Shown here piece by piece: positions 6,564 to 12,756 of a DNA stretch of 12,756 nt. The notes under the pieces were generated by a model, which saw only the letters and a list, made by a program, of their open reading frames with translations, did no database searches and was not told the origin of the DNA. The translations under genes and the position numbers were made by a program. Origin of the DNA: Thiobacillus sp. (GTDB taxonomy: Bacteria; Pseudomonadota; Gammaproteobacteria; Burkholderiales; Thiobacillaceae); assembly GCF_024708915.1 (NCBI RefSeq), contig NZ_JANJXQ010000045.1:1-12756 (forward strand). Direction: 5' to 3'. Within the stretch, counting starts at the first letter, position 1. Each line of letters starts with the position of its first letter.

Positions 6564-7802
6564 ATGCAGACCCAGATCGCCGATTCCTACCGCAACACCC
6601 CCGACGGCGAGGTCGCCGAGCGCATCCTGCGCAGTTGCGTGCATTGCGGCTTCTGCCTCGCCACCTGCCCCACCTACCAGGTGCTCGGCAACGAACTCGA
6701 CTCGCCGCGCGGCCGCATCTACCTGATGAAGCAGGTGCTCGAGGGCGCGACGCCGACGGCGAAAACCCAGCTGCACCTCGACCGCTGCCTGACCTGCCGC
6801 AACTGCGAGACCACCTGCCCGTCGGGCGTGGAATACGGCAAGCTGCTCGACATCGGCCGCCACCTCGTCGAGGAGCAAGTCGGCCGCGGCGTCACCGAGA
6901 CCGCGGTGCGCAGCACACTGAAGAGAGGCCTCGGCACGCCGCTGATTTTCAACAGCGCGCTCAGGCTCGGCCAGCGCGTGCGCGGCCTGATGCCCGGCTT
7001 CCTGAAGACGCGCGTGCCCCCGGCCGAAAAAGCGGGCGAATGGCCGGCGCCGCACCACGCCCGCCGCATGCTGGTATTGCAGGGCTGCGTCCAGCCAGGA
7101 CTCAAGCCCAACATCAACGCCGCCGCCGCGCGCGTGCTCGACCGCATCGGCATCTCGCTCGTCGCCGCGGATGCGGCCGGCTGCTGCGGCGCGCTGGCGC
7201 ATCATCTCAACGACCACGACGCAAGCCTTGCCGCCGCGCGGCGCAACATCGACGCCTGGCTGCCGCACCTCGACGCCGGGGTGGAGGCCATCGTGATGAC
7301 CGCTTCCGGCTGCGGCGCGATGGTCAAGGACTACGGCTGGCTGCTGCGCGACGACGCCGCGTATGCGGACAAGGCCACGCGAATTTCCGCCGCAACGAAG
7401 GACATTTCCGAAATCCTCGTTGCCGAAGCGGCCGCGCTGAAGTCCCTCGCGCCTCGCGCCTCGCCCCTCACCCAAAAACGCATCGCCTACCATCCGCCCT
7501 GCACCCTGCAGCACGGGCAGAAGCTCAGCGGCGGCGTCGAAGCGCTGTTGTCCGACGCCGGATTCGAACTCACGCCGGTGGCGGAAAAACACCTGTGCTG
7601 CGGCTCGGCCGGCACCTATTCGATCCTGCAGCCGGCGATCGCCAACCAGTTGAAGGCGCGCAAGCTCGGCCATCTGCAGGCCGGCGACCCCGAACTGATC
7701 GTCACCGCCAACATCGGCTGCCTCACCCATCTGCAATCGGGCAGCCCGGTCCCGGTGCGGCACTGGGTGGAACTTCTGGACGAGGCGCTGGCCGTACTTT
7801 GA
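6564..7802 (+). CDS. glcF: Glycolate oxidase iron-sulfur subunit GlcF
   Basis: 412 aa. It carries two 4Fe-4S ferredoxin motifs, CVHCGFCLATC (Cys 25, 28, 31, 35) and CLTCRNCETTC (Cys 75, 78, 81, 85), then two CCG domains: GCVQPGLKP (174-182) with GCCG (206-209), and HPPCTLQHGQK (310-320) with CCGSAGTY (345-352). This is the standard GlcF layout. The subunit passes electrons from GlcD/GlcE flavins toward the respiratory quinone pool at the membrane (family knowledge). It starts one base after the glcE stop. Oddity: residues 294-303, in the linker just before the second CCG domain, are encoded by four heptamer repeats (see 7445-7472). The persulfide dioxygenase gene follows after 21 bases. Confidence 0.94.
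   Translation: MQTQIADSYRNTPDGEVAERILRSCVHCGFCLATCPTYQVLGNELDSPRGRIYLMKQVLEGATPTAKTQLHLDRCLTCRNCETTCPSGVEYGKLLDIGRHLVEEQVGRGVTETAVRSTLKRGLGTPLIFNSALRLGQRVRGLMPGFLKTRVPPAEKAGEWPAPHHARRMLVLQGCVQPGLKPNINAAAARVLDRIGISLVAADAAGCCGALAHHLNDHDASLAAARRNIDAWLPHLDAGVEAIVMTASGCGAMVKDYGWLLRDDAAYADKATRISAATKDISEILVAEAAALKSLAPRASPLTQKRIAYHPPCTLQHGQKLSGGVEALLSDAGFELTPVAEKHLCCGSAGTYSILQPAIANQLKARKLGHLQAGDPELIVTANIGCLTHLQSGSPVPVRHWVELLDEALAVL
7445..7472 (+). repeat. Four tandem heptamers inside glcF
   Basis: Units CCTCGCG, CCTCGCG, CCTCGCC and CCTCACC follow one another without gaps. They encode SLAPRASPLT (residues 294-303) between the conserved central part and the second CCG domain. A unit of seven is not a multiple of three, so gain or loss of one unit would shift the frame. 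The last two copies have diverged, which lowers slippage. The CGCGAGG complement resembles the CGCGAAG units of the 2565-2670 hairpin. Confidence 0.75.
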
Positions 7803-7823
7803 ATACCCTCAAGGAGATGCGTC

Positions 7824-8573
7824 ATGCTTTTCAAGCAACTGTTCGAGCCCGTTTCCAGCACCTACACTTACCTCCTCGGCTGCGAGGAAACCGGCCAGGC
7901 GCTGCTGATCGACCCGGTGCTGCCGACCTGGGAACGCGACCTCGGCGAGGTCGGCAAGCTGGGCCTCAAGCTCGCGTTCACGGTCGAGACGCACATCCAC
8001 GCCGACCACATCACCTCGGCGAAGAAGCTGAAGGCGATCGCCGGCAGCCGCATCGCCGGCCCCGCGCTCGATGCGCTGCCGTGCACCGACATCGGCATCG
8101 TCGACGGCACGCCGTTCAAGATGGGCTCGGTCGAGTTGACGCCGATCCACACCCCCGGCCACACCGACAACCACTTCGCCTATGCCCACGCCGGCCGGCT
8201 CTACACCGGCGACGCGCTGCTGATCGAAGCCTGCGGGCGCACCGACTTTCAGAGCGGCGATGCGGCCGCGCTGTACCGCTCGGTGCGCGGCAAGCTGTTT
8301 GCCTACGACGACGACACCCTGGTCTACCCGGCGCACGACTACGAACAGCGCCGCATCAGCACCATCGGCCAGGAAAAGGCTCGCAACCCGCGTCTGGGCG
8401 GCGAGCGCACGCTGGAAGATTTCGTTGTGCTGATGAACAACCTCAAGCTCGCCTATCCCAAGTTCATCGACTACGCCGTTCCCGGCAACCGCGACTGCGG
8501 CACCTGTCCGCCCGGCGTGCCGGAGCATTTGCAGCAGTATTGCGTGCAGATCGCAGAGAGCCGGCAAGGCTAG
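7824..8573 (+). CDS. ETHE1-type persulfide (sulfur) dioxygenase, metallo-beta-lactamase fold
   Basis: 249 aa, ATG at 7824 with AAGGAG (7811-7816) seven bases upstream. The MBL motif is H57-I-H59-A-D61-H62. Further motifs are HTPGHTDNH (H113), GDALLIEACGRTDFQSG (D130, R139, D141) and YPAHDY (H171). GDALL..CGRTDFQ is specific to ETHE1-like enzymes, where one iron is held by two His and one Asp (here probably H57, H113 and D130). They oxidise glutathione persulfide to sulfite plus glutathione (family knowledge). The C-terminus has a Cys-rich tail with CGTC (225-228) and C240. It follows glcF by 21 bases on the same strand and is probably co-transcribed, although a sulfur enzyme is unexpected in a glycolate operon. 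The stop TAG (8571-8573) lies in the left end of the 8570-8793 element. A glyoxalase II role is less likely given the motifs. Confidence 0.88.
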   Translation: MLFKQLFEPVSSTYTYLLGCEETGQALLIDPVLPTWERDLGEVGKLGLKLAFTVETHIHADHITSAKKLKAIAGSRIAGPALDALPCTDIGIVDGTPFKMGSVELTPIHTPGHTDNHFAYAHAGRLYTGDALLIEACGRTDFQSGDAAALYRSVRGKLFAYDDDTLVYPAHDYEQRRISTIGQEKARNPRLGGERTLEDFVVLMNNLKLAYPKFIDYAVPGNRDCGTCPPGVPEHLQQYCVQIAESRQG

Positions 8574-8793
8574 TGTCGAGACTCGGAAATATCGCAACAT
8601 GAAACGGCGTCTTTTTCCGCATGGCGGCGTTGCTCGTCGTTGCCATAGGGCGGGCTATGTCGCCCACCCGCAAGGGGTAGGCCGTGGTTGTAAAGCCGAT
8701 AAATCGGCAACAACCACGCTCTCCTCGCGCCTTGCCCTGCGAAAAAATCCATCCGTTTCATTACGTTCCCCTATTTCCGAGTCGCGACACTAG
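8570..8793. mobile_element. MITE-like palindromic element with 22-bp terminal inverted repeats
   Basis: The ends 8570-8591 and 8772-8793 are inverted repeats of 22 bp, matching at 21 positions (CTAGTGTCG[A/C]GACTCGG...). Inside them a second inverted pair, ATGAAACGG, occurs at 8599-8607 and complementary at 8753-8761, followed by related T-rich stretches. At 224 bp it is too short for a transposase. The only open frames are a 64-codon plus-strand and a 63-codon minus-strand ORF that start and end alike because of the palindromy. CTAG at both ends could be a target duplication (TA or CTAG) or part of the repeat; one copy cannot decide. It probably moves with a transposase in trans. TA targets are typical of the IS630/Tc1 group, but assigning it there is a guess. 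Confidence 0.75.
8683..8718. repeat. Two-step hairpin in the core of the 8570-8793 element
   Basis: The outer stem pairs CGTGGTTGT (8683-8691) with ACAACCACG (8710-8718). The inner stem pairs GCCGAT (8695-8700) with ATCGGC (8703-8708), with A bulges between them. There is no U-tract on either side, so it is not a standard terminator. It could still help separate the two convergent operons. A weaker symmetric stretch (CATAG...CTATG, 8644-8659) lies just to its left. Confidence 0.6.
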
Positions 8794-9377
8794 CCGGGCT
8801 GAAGATCGTCGGGCTGGTTGAAATTGGCGAACCCGGCAGGGTCGAAGCGCACCGTCGTCGAAGCCAATCCCGCCTGCCAGTGGCGCACCGCGCGCTCGCC
8901 GCGCGCGAGAAACGCGGCCAGATTCGCGCGCTGATCGGTACGCACGATGAAGCACGTGTGGTGCACGCGCGCACCGTCTTCGGCCACCGCCAGCGGCACG
9001 CTTTCCAGCTGTGCCGCGCCCAGCAGGCGGATCACCAGATCGGCGGGCAGATGCGGCGTATCGCACGGCACCACCACCAGCCAGTCCGCCTCCACCGTCT
9101 GCAGCGCCGCCAGCACGCCCGCCAGGGGGCCGGGAAAGCCGGGCAGGGGGTCGGGCAGCACGCGGCGGCCATAAGCCGCGTAGCGCTCGGCATTGCGGTT
9201 GGCGCTGATGGCGATTTCCCCGACCTGCGGCGCCAGCGCGGCGAGCGCCCATTCGACCAGCGGGCGGCCCCGGTAATCGATCAGCCCCTTGTCGGCCCCG
9301 CCCATGCGGCGGCCTTGCCCCCCCGCCAGAATGACGGCGGCCACGCGCGCCGTTTCCCGTCCGTTAGCGGCGGACAT
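8790..9377 (-). CDS. mobA: Molybdenum cofactor guanylyltransferase MobA
   Basis: 195 aa from the ATG at 9377-9375, a normal MobA length. The frame is open further upstream, but that region codes for the preceding glycosyltransferase. The signature AVILAGGQGRRMGGADKGL (14-32) binds GTP, followed by ISANRN (57-62), FPGPLAGVLAAL (81-92) and PCDTPHLP (104-111, D106 probable Mg ligand). It ends with FANFNQPDDL, as is usual in the family. The enzyme joins GMP to molybdopterin to make the guanine dinucleotide cofactor used by DMSO-reductase-type molybdoenzymes (family knowledge); it is cytosolic. It overlaps the upstream glycosyltransferase gene by 14 bases. Its TAG stop (complement of 8790-8792) lies in the CTAG end of the mobile element. 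Confidence 0.93.
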   Translation of the reverse strand: MSAANGRETARVAAVILAGGQGRRMGGADKGLIDYRGRPLVEWALAALAPQVGEIAISANRNAERYAAYGRRVLPDPLPGFPGPLAGVLAALQTVEADWLVVVPCDTPHLPADLVIRLLGAAQLESVPLAVAEDGARVHHTCFIVRTDQRANLAAFLARGERAVRHWQAGLASTTVRFDPAGFANFNQPDDLQPG

Positions 9378-10983
9378 ACAGATGGAAGCGGTCCGAACGG
9401 TCGCCGGGGCGTGCGCCTTCCCACTGCTTGACCCAGACGCCCGGGACATGCGGCGCGGCCTCGCGGCGCCGGGTTTCCACCAGCAGCCAGTCGCATCCGA
9501 TATCGGCCGGAGCGAGCAGGCGCCCACTGTGATAGGCAAGCAGCAGACGCTGCTGGCTGCGCACCTGATAGGTCTGGATGCAGGCGGTTGGCGGCACCCG
9601 CGCAGCCAGTGCTTCGCCCACGCCGACATAACTCAGGCGACGGTCGAGCGGCGCCAGAAACAAGGCCATCAACAGCGTCCAGATGAAGGTCATGCCAGCG
9701 GTCCAGACCAGCATGGGCCGCAGCGGCGAACGCTGAAGGCGCGCCAGAAAGACGATCCAGGCCAGGGTGACGGCGATGCCCAGCGCCAACGCCCATGGAC
9801 GCAACTCACCAACATGGGTCATCCCCAGCTTGCCGAGCCGCACGGCCAAGCGCGCCGGGTGGCCGAGATCGTGCGCGCTCCAGTAGATCCAGAACAGCAG
9901 TCCGACAAAGCCGAACAGCATGACCGCAAACCACAGCAAGGCGTTGGCCGCGCCACGCCGCAGCGTGAACAGTCCGGCGGCGCCCAGTAGCGCCAGCGGC
10001 AACAGCAGGATGAGACCTTGCTCCTCGTCGGGATCGGCCGCCAGGGCGTACAGGCCGAGCAAGCCTGCCAGCGCCGCGACCGGCAGCACCATGCCCGGCG
10101 TACGCCATTGCCGCCGTTCCCGGTATACCGCCCACGCCGCCAGCGGCCATGCCGGCCAGGCGTACCAGCCGAGGATGCCGGGGTAATAGCCCGGCCGCAG
10201 GCTGTTGCTGCCCAGCCAGCGCTGCAGATTGAATGCGCGCATCAAGGGAATATGCTGCGCTGCCAAAAAGGCCAGCCAGGCTGCGCCGAACAACAGTGCG
10301 CCGCCCACGCCCCAGGCCAGCGAACGGCGCGCCGCCGGACTGCGGTACTCCACCAGCAACAGCGGCATCGATGCCGCCAGCAGCAGAAACAGCAAGGCTT
10401 CCGCCGCGCCGCCGGCCAGCAGCATCAAGACCGCGCCGCCGCCCAGCGCCCAGCCGCTGCGGGCATTCTGCGGCAGGCTGGCGATGCCGTACAGCATCAC
10501 GGCAGCGGCGGCAAACTGGGCGGTATAGGCGTTGAGTTCGTGGCCGCGCACCAGCAGGCCCACGCAGCCCAGCAAGGTGAGCACCGCAGCCCAGCCTGCC
10601 TCGGCGCCGTAGAGCACGCGCGCCGTGCGCGACACAAAAAACAGCGCCAGGGCGATGAACAGACCCGAAGCCAGGCGGGCGCCATCGGCCAAAGTCAGGA
10701 TGGGTGAAGTGAGCCAGGCGGTTGCGGCGGCGACCCAGTAATACAGGGGCGGCGTAGCCGGGGCGGCCTGGGGCGCAGTCCCGCTTTGCAGCAGCAGCCA
10801 CAGCCGGACGAAATGATCGCCGTCGCCGCCTTTCCACGGCGCATGTCCGATCAGGCCGGGCAGCAGCCAGGCGGCGCAAAGCAGCAGCAAGCCGAGCTGC
10901 GGGAGGGTCGCTGCGCAGCAGCGGGGCACCCACCGGCGTACTCCTTGCGGGTGCTGAGGCGTGATCAGGCGTTTATTGAACAA
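9364..10983 (-). CDS. ArnT/PMT-like integral membrane glycosyltransferase
   Basis: Up to 539 aa. The longest start is a TTG at 10983-10981, overlapping the end of the M48 gene by 11 bases but lacking a ribosome site. A GTG at 10929-10927, with AAGGAG about 11 bases ahead, would give 521 aa and may be the real start. Some ten or more hydrophobic segments are visible (e.g. about 29-46, 104-118, 157-170, 181-211, 226-243, 298-315, 322-340, 348-368, 396-414, 426-444), then a soluble C-terminal part. GHAPWKGGDGD (46-56) and PPLYYW (78-83) are family signatures; the usual DEA after PWK is replaced by GGDGD. Relatives move sugars from polyprenyl-phosphate donors to lipid A or proteins on the periplasmic side. 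The acceptor here is unknown. Middle gene of the M48-GT-mobA operon. Confidence 0.82.
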   Translation of the reverse strand: MFNKRLITPQHPQGVRRWVPRCCAATLPQLGLLLLCAAWLLPGLIGHAPWKGGDGDHFVRLWLLLQSGTAPQAAPATPPLYYWVAAATAWLTSPILTLADGARLASGLFIALALFFVSRTARVLYGAEAGWAAVLTLLGCVGLLVRGHELNAYTAQFAAAAVMLYGIASLPQNARSGWALGGGAVLMLLAGGAAEALLFLLLAASMPLLLVEYRSPAARRSLAWGVGGALLFGAAWLAFLAAQHIPLMRAFNLQRWLGSNSLRPGYYPGILGWYAWPAWPLAAWAVYRERRQWRTPGMVLPVAALAGLLGLYALAADPDEEQGLILLLPLALLGAAGLFTLRRGAANALLWFAVMLFGFVGLLFWIYWSAHDLGHPARLAVRLGKLGMTHVGELRPWALALGIAVTLAWIVFLARLQRSPLRPMLVWTAGMTFIWTLLMALFLAPLDRRLSYVGVGEALAARVPPTACIQTYQVRSQQRLLLAYHSGRLLAPADIGCDWLLVETRRREAAPHVPGVWVKQWEGARPGDRSDRFHLYVRR

Positions 10984-12424
10984 TTTTGAGGAGCTGCCCC
11001 GGTCTGGGCTCGCCGTCGGGGTAGAGGTCGTTCAGCAGGCGCAGCTGGCTTTCGGCATCGCCGCCCAATGGCGACTGCCGCGCCAGAGCGGCCATCGTGG
11101 TGCCGGATTGCGCCGTCAGCAGGCGCAGCACATAGGGACGCGCTGCCTGCCGCTCCGCCGCGCCAAGCGCGTGGAAGCTGTTGATCGCCGCGCGCAGGGC
11201 GCTGCGCTCGCGCTCGTACGTGGGCTTGTCCTTGGCCATACCGGCGATCAGGTACTGCGTGCCATTGAACACCACGGCCGCCACCACCACCGGTTTGCCC
11301 TGCTGCGCGCCCGCCGCGAATGCGGCCGGATGGCCGCCAAGACTGCCGCTGTCGTAACGCGCGCCGGCATCCAGCTTGAGTCCTTTCTGCAGCGTCTCCA
11401 GCGGTTTGTCGCTTTTCGGCCCCTGCTGCAGCTCGACCAGCGCGTCGCCCTGGGGGCTCGTCGCCACCACCCGGTCGGGGCGATTCTGTACCTGCCAGCC
11501 GGGCGGAAACTGTAGCGCCAGCCCGAGTTTTTCGTGCAGCAGGGCATTGTTGCGGATCACGCCCTGGTCGGGGCTGTCGCCAAAATACACACCGGCCATT
11601 TTCTGCAGGTAATCGTTGCGGCCGTCGCGCGGATTGGCGACGCTGTACTTGCCGGCCTCGCCCACTACCTGCTTGAGGCGCGCATCGTTGCTCGGGTGCG
11701 TGTCGAACGTACCGTGATAGGTGCGCGGCTGGCGACCGCCGCGCTTGGCCTGTTCAGCGGCAAACAGCTCCTGGTTTTTCAGCGCGCCGATGACCTCGAT
11801 CATTGCCTGCGGGTTGTAGCCGGTCCGGGCCAGGTATTCGGCGCCGAGACGGTCGGATTCCAGTTCGTGCTCGCGCCCGTAGCCGGCGGTCCAGGCCTGC
11901 GCCAGCGTTTGCAGCAGCGATGCGCCCGCCTGGTTGTTCATCCCCGGCACCAGAATCGAGCCCAGCACCGCGCCCAGCCCCACCGCGGTGGACGCGCTTT
12001 GCTGGCGCACCCCGTGGCGCGCGGTGACATGGCCGATTTCATGCCCCACCACCCCCGCCAGCTCGGCCTCGGAATTCAGATAGGCCATGATGCCGCGGGT
12101 GATGTAGACATAGCCGCCCGGCAGGGCGAAGGCATTGACGTCGGGGCTGTCGACCACGGTGAAATGCCATGGCAGGTTCGGCCGATGGCTCTGTTTCGCC
12201 AGCCGTTGGCCGACCTCGTCGACGTAGGCCTGCAACGCCGGATTGTCCAGTGCCGCGTATTCCTTCAGCACATCCTGGTGTGCCTGCGCACCCATCTGGA
12301 TTTCCTGCTGCTCCGACATCAGCACGAAATCCTTGCCGCCCGTCACCGGATTTTGCGCGCAGTGCGTCAGCGCCAGCGCGCCGAGTACGGTCATTGCAAT
12401 ACGGCGGAAAGCTCGGGAAGTCAC
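10973..12424 (-). CDS. M48-family metalloprotease, probable lipoprotein, with LysM-like C-terminus
   Basis: 483 aa from a GTG at 12424-12422; GAGG lies a few bases upstream and the start gives the positively charged N-region TSRAFRR. A hydrophobic signal stretch ends LALTHC (C22), a likely lipobox although His before the Cys is non-canonical. CAQNPVTGGKDF, HEIGH (zinc His 128 and 132, catalytic E129), ELESD (E187, third ligand) and DTHPSNDARL are typical of BepA/LoiP-like M48 proteases. These act in the periplasm on outer-membrane protein quality control (family knowledge). Residues 280-420 form an extra domain of unknown role. The last 50 residues (about 433-483, SGTTMAALARQS...PGQLLKIV) resemble a LysM-like fold. 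It is the first gene of the leftward operon. Confidence 0.9.
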   Translation of the reverse strand: MTSRAFRRIAMTVLGALALTHCAQNPVTGGKDFVLMSEQQEIQMGAQAHQDVLKEYAALDNPALQAYVDEVGQRLAKQSHRPNLPWHFTVVDSPDVNAFALPGGYVYITRGIMAYLNSEAELAGVVGHEIGHVTARHGVRQQSASTAVGLGAVLGSILVPGMNNQAGASLLQTLAQAWTAGYGREHELESDRLGAEYLARTGYNPQAMIEVIGALKNQELFAAEQAKRGGRQPRTYHGTFDTHPSNDARLKQVVGEAGKYSVANPRDGRNDYLQKMAGVYFGDSPDQGVIRNNALLHEKLGLALQFPPGWQVQNRPDRVVATSPQGDALVELQQGPKSDKPLETLQKGLKLDAGARYDSGSLGGHPAAFAAGAQQGKPVVVAAVVFNGTQYLIAGMAKDKPTYERERSALRAAINSFHALGAAERQAARPYVLRLLTAQSGTTMAALARQSPLGGDAESQLRLLNDLYPDGEPRPGQLLKIVQ

Positions 12425-12454
12425 GTTTGCCTCATCCTGATCGGGGAGTGTTCA

Positions 12455-12485
12455 ATGATACCGTCGTGTCGCCGCCAGAACGCAA
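12455..12485 (-). promoter_or_regulatory. Weak candidate promoter for the M48-GT-mobA operon
   Basis: On the minus strand TTGCGT (complement of 12480-12485) and TATCAT (complement of 12455-12460) resemble -35 and -10 boxes, with a long 19-base spacing. They lie directly after the rpmE terminator and 30 bases before the GTG start of the protease. The -10 is fair; the -35 and the spacing are poor. Confidence 0.3.
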
Positions 12486-12505
12486 AAAGCGGCCGAAGCC
12501 GCTTT
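12484..12505 (-). terminator. Intrinsic terminator after rpmE (UUCG tetraloop)
   Basis: On the minus strand AAAGCGGC pairs with GCCGCTTT around a TTCG loop (arms 12498-12505 and 12486-12493), and the T run extends to five. The 8-bp perfect stem with the very stable UUCG loop plus U-tract, 31 bases after the rpmE stop, is a convincing Rho-independent terminator. Confidence 0.88.
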
Positions 12506-12536
12506 CAGTCGCACCATGCACACCGCGCCGACCGGC

Positions 12537-12743
12537 TTACTTCATGCCATAGCGCTGGCGGAATTTCTCGACCCGGCCGGCCGTGTCGACGATCTTCTGC
12601 TTGCCGGTGTAGAACGGATGGCAGGCCGCGCAGACTTCCACGCGCAGGACTTCCTTGCCCAGCGTGGAGCGGGTTTTGAACGTGCTGCCGCAGGAGCAGG
12701 TCACGGCGACTTCCTTGTAATCGGGGTGAATGCCGGATTTCAT
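12537..12743 (-). CDS. rpmE: 50S ribosomal protein L31, zinc-binding form
   Basis: 68 aa, the normal L31 length. It starts at the ATG 12743-12741 with AAGGAA about six bases upstream. [12 protein letters not shown] at the N-terminus, CSC (C16, C18) and CAAC (C38, C41) make up the four-cysteine zinc site of the C+ paralogue. HPFYTGKQK and [11 protein letters not shown] are conserved L31 stretches. It sits on the large ribosomal subunit and helps bridge the two subunits. The C+ form is displaced by a zinc-free paralogue in some bacteria under zinc limitation (family knowledge). No second L31 gene is in view. It is followed by its own terminator, so it is probably a single-gene unit; its promoter lies outside the window. 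Confidence 0.97.
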   Translation of the reverse strand: MKSGIHPDYKEVAVTCSCGSTFKTRSTLGKEVLRVEVCAACHPFYTGKQKIVDTAGRVEKFRQRYGMK

Positions 12744-12756
12744 GGCAATTCCTTAA

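Noticed and set aside
6635..8602. 655-codon plus-strand frame across glcF and the dioxygenase gene
   Set aside because: It is a shadow frame without motifs; both underlying genes are well supported in another frame.
8570..8793. Two 63-64 codon ORFs on opposite strands inside the palindromic element
   Set aside because: They share starts (MKR) and ends (ISESRH) only because the element is an inverted repeat. There is no ribosome site or domain.
1..12756. CRISPR array, tRNA/rRNA genes, phage or defence genes
   Set aside because: No regularly spaced direct repeats, no tRNA-like cloverleaf noticed, and all long coding regions are assigned to metabolic, envelope or ribosomal functions.

Overview
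The window looks like a chromosomal stretch of a high-GC betaproteobacterium. The codon use and the whole gene set fit Rhodocyclales or Thiobacillaceae-like lineages, but this assignment is an inference from protein style and dispersed-repeat types, not from a marker gene. I see no phage, plasmid, CRISPR or RNA genes.

Left part (1-8573): a partial IclR-family regulator runs leftward off the window edge. Facing away from it is a rightward, tightly packed gene set: a ThDP-dependent transketolase/phosphoketolase-like enzyme (331-2556), a DUF1537 'four-carbon acid sugar kinase' of the DDDPTGSQ type (2689-4023), the three glycolate oxidase subunits glcD, glcE and glcF (4044-7802), and an ETHE1-type persulfide dioxygenase (7824-8573). 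The short IclR/transketolase gap holds several dyads. Two of them are near-identical 15-bp palindromes in opposite orientation, a plausible operator pair. A 32-bp-stem hairpin built of CGCGAAG units separates the first two enzyme genes. The likely theme is oxidation and recycling of glycolate or a related short hydroxyacid, with an uncharacterised ThDP enzyme plus sugar-acid kinase as the unusual part.

Middle (8570-8793): a 224-bp element with 22-bp terminal inverted repeats (21/22 identical) bounded by CTAG on both sides. It looks like a MITE or non-autonomous insertion sequence. It lies exactly at the stop codons of two convergent genes, and its CTAG ends supply both TAG stops.

Right part (8790-12756): a leftward operon of an M48-family metalloprotease lipoprotein, an ArnT/PMT-like membrane glycosyltransferase and mobA. 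The genes overlap by about 11 and 14 bases. Upstream of it, also leftward, is rpmE (ribosomal protein L31, zinc-binding form), followed by a clear UUCG-loop intrinsic terminator that insulates it from the protease operon.

The best candidates for something undescribed are the transketolase/phosphoketolase hybrid next to the DUF1537 kinase and glcDEF, and the CTAG-bounded palindromic element.
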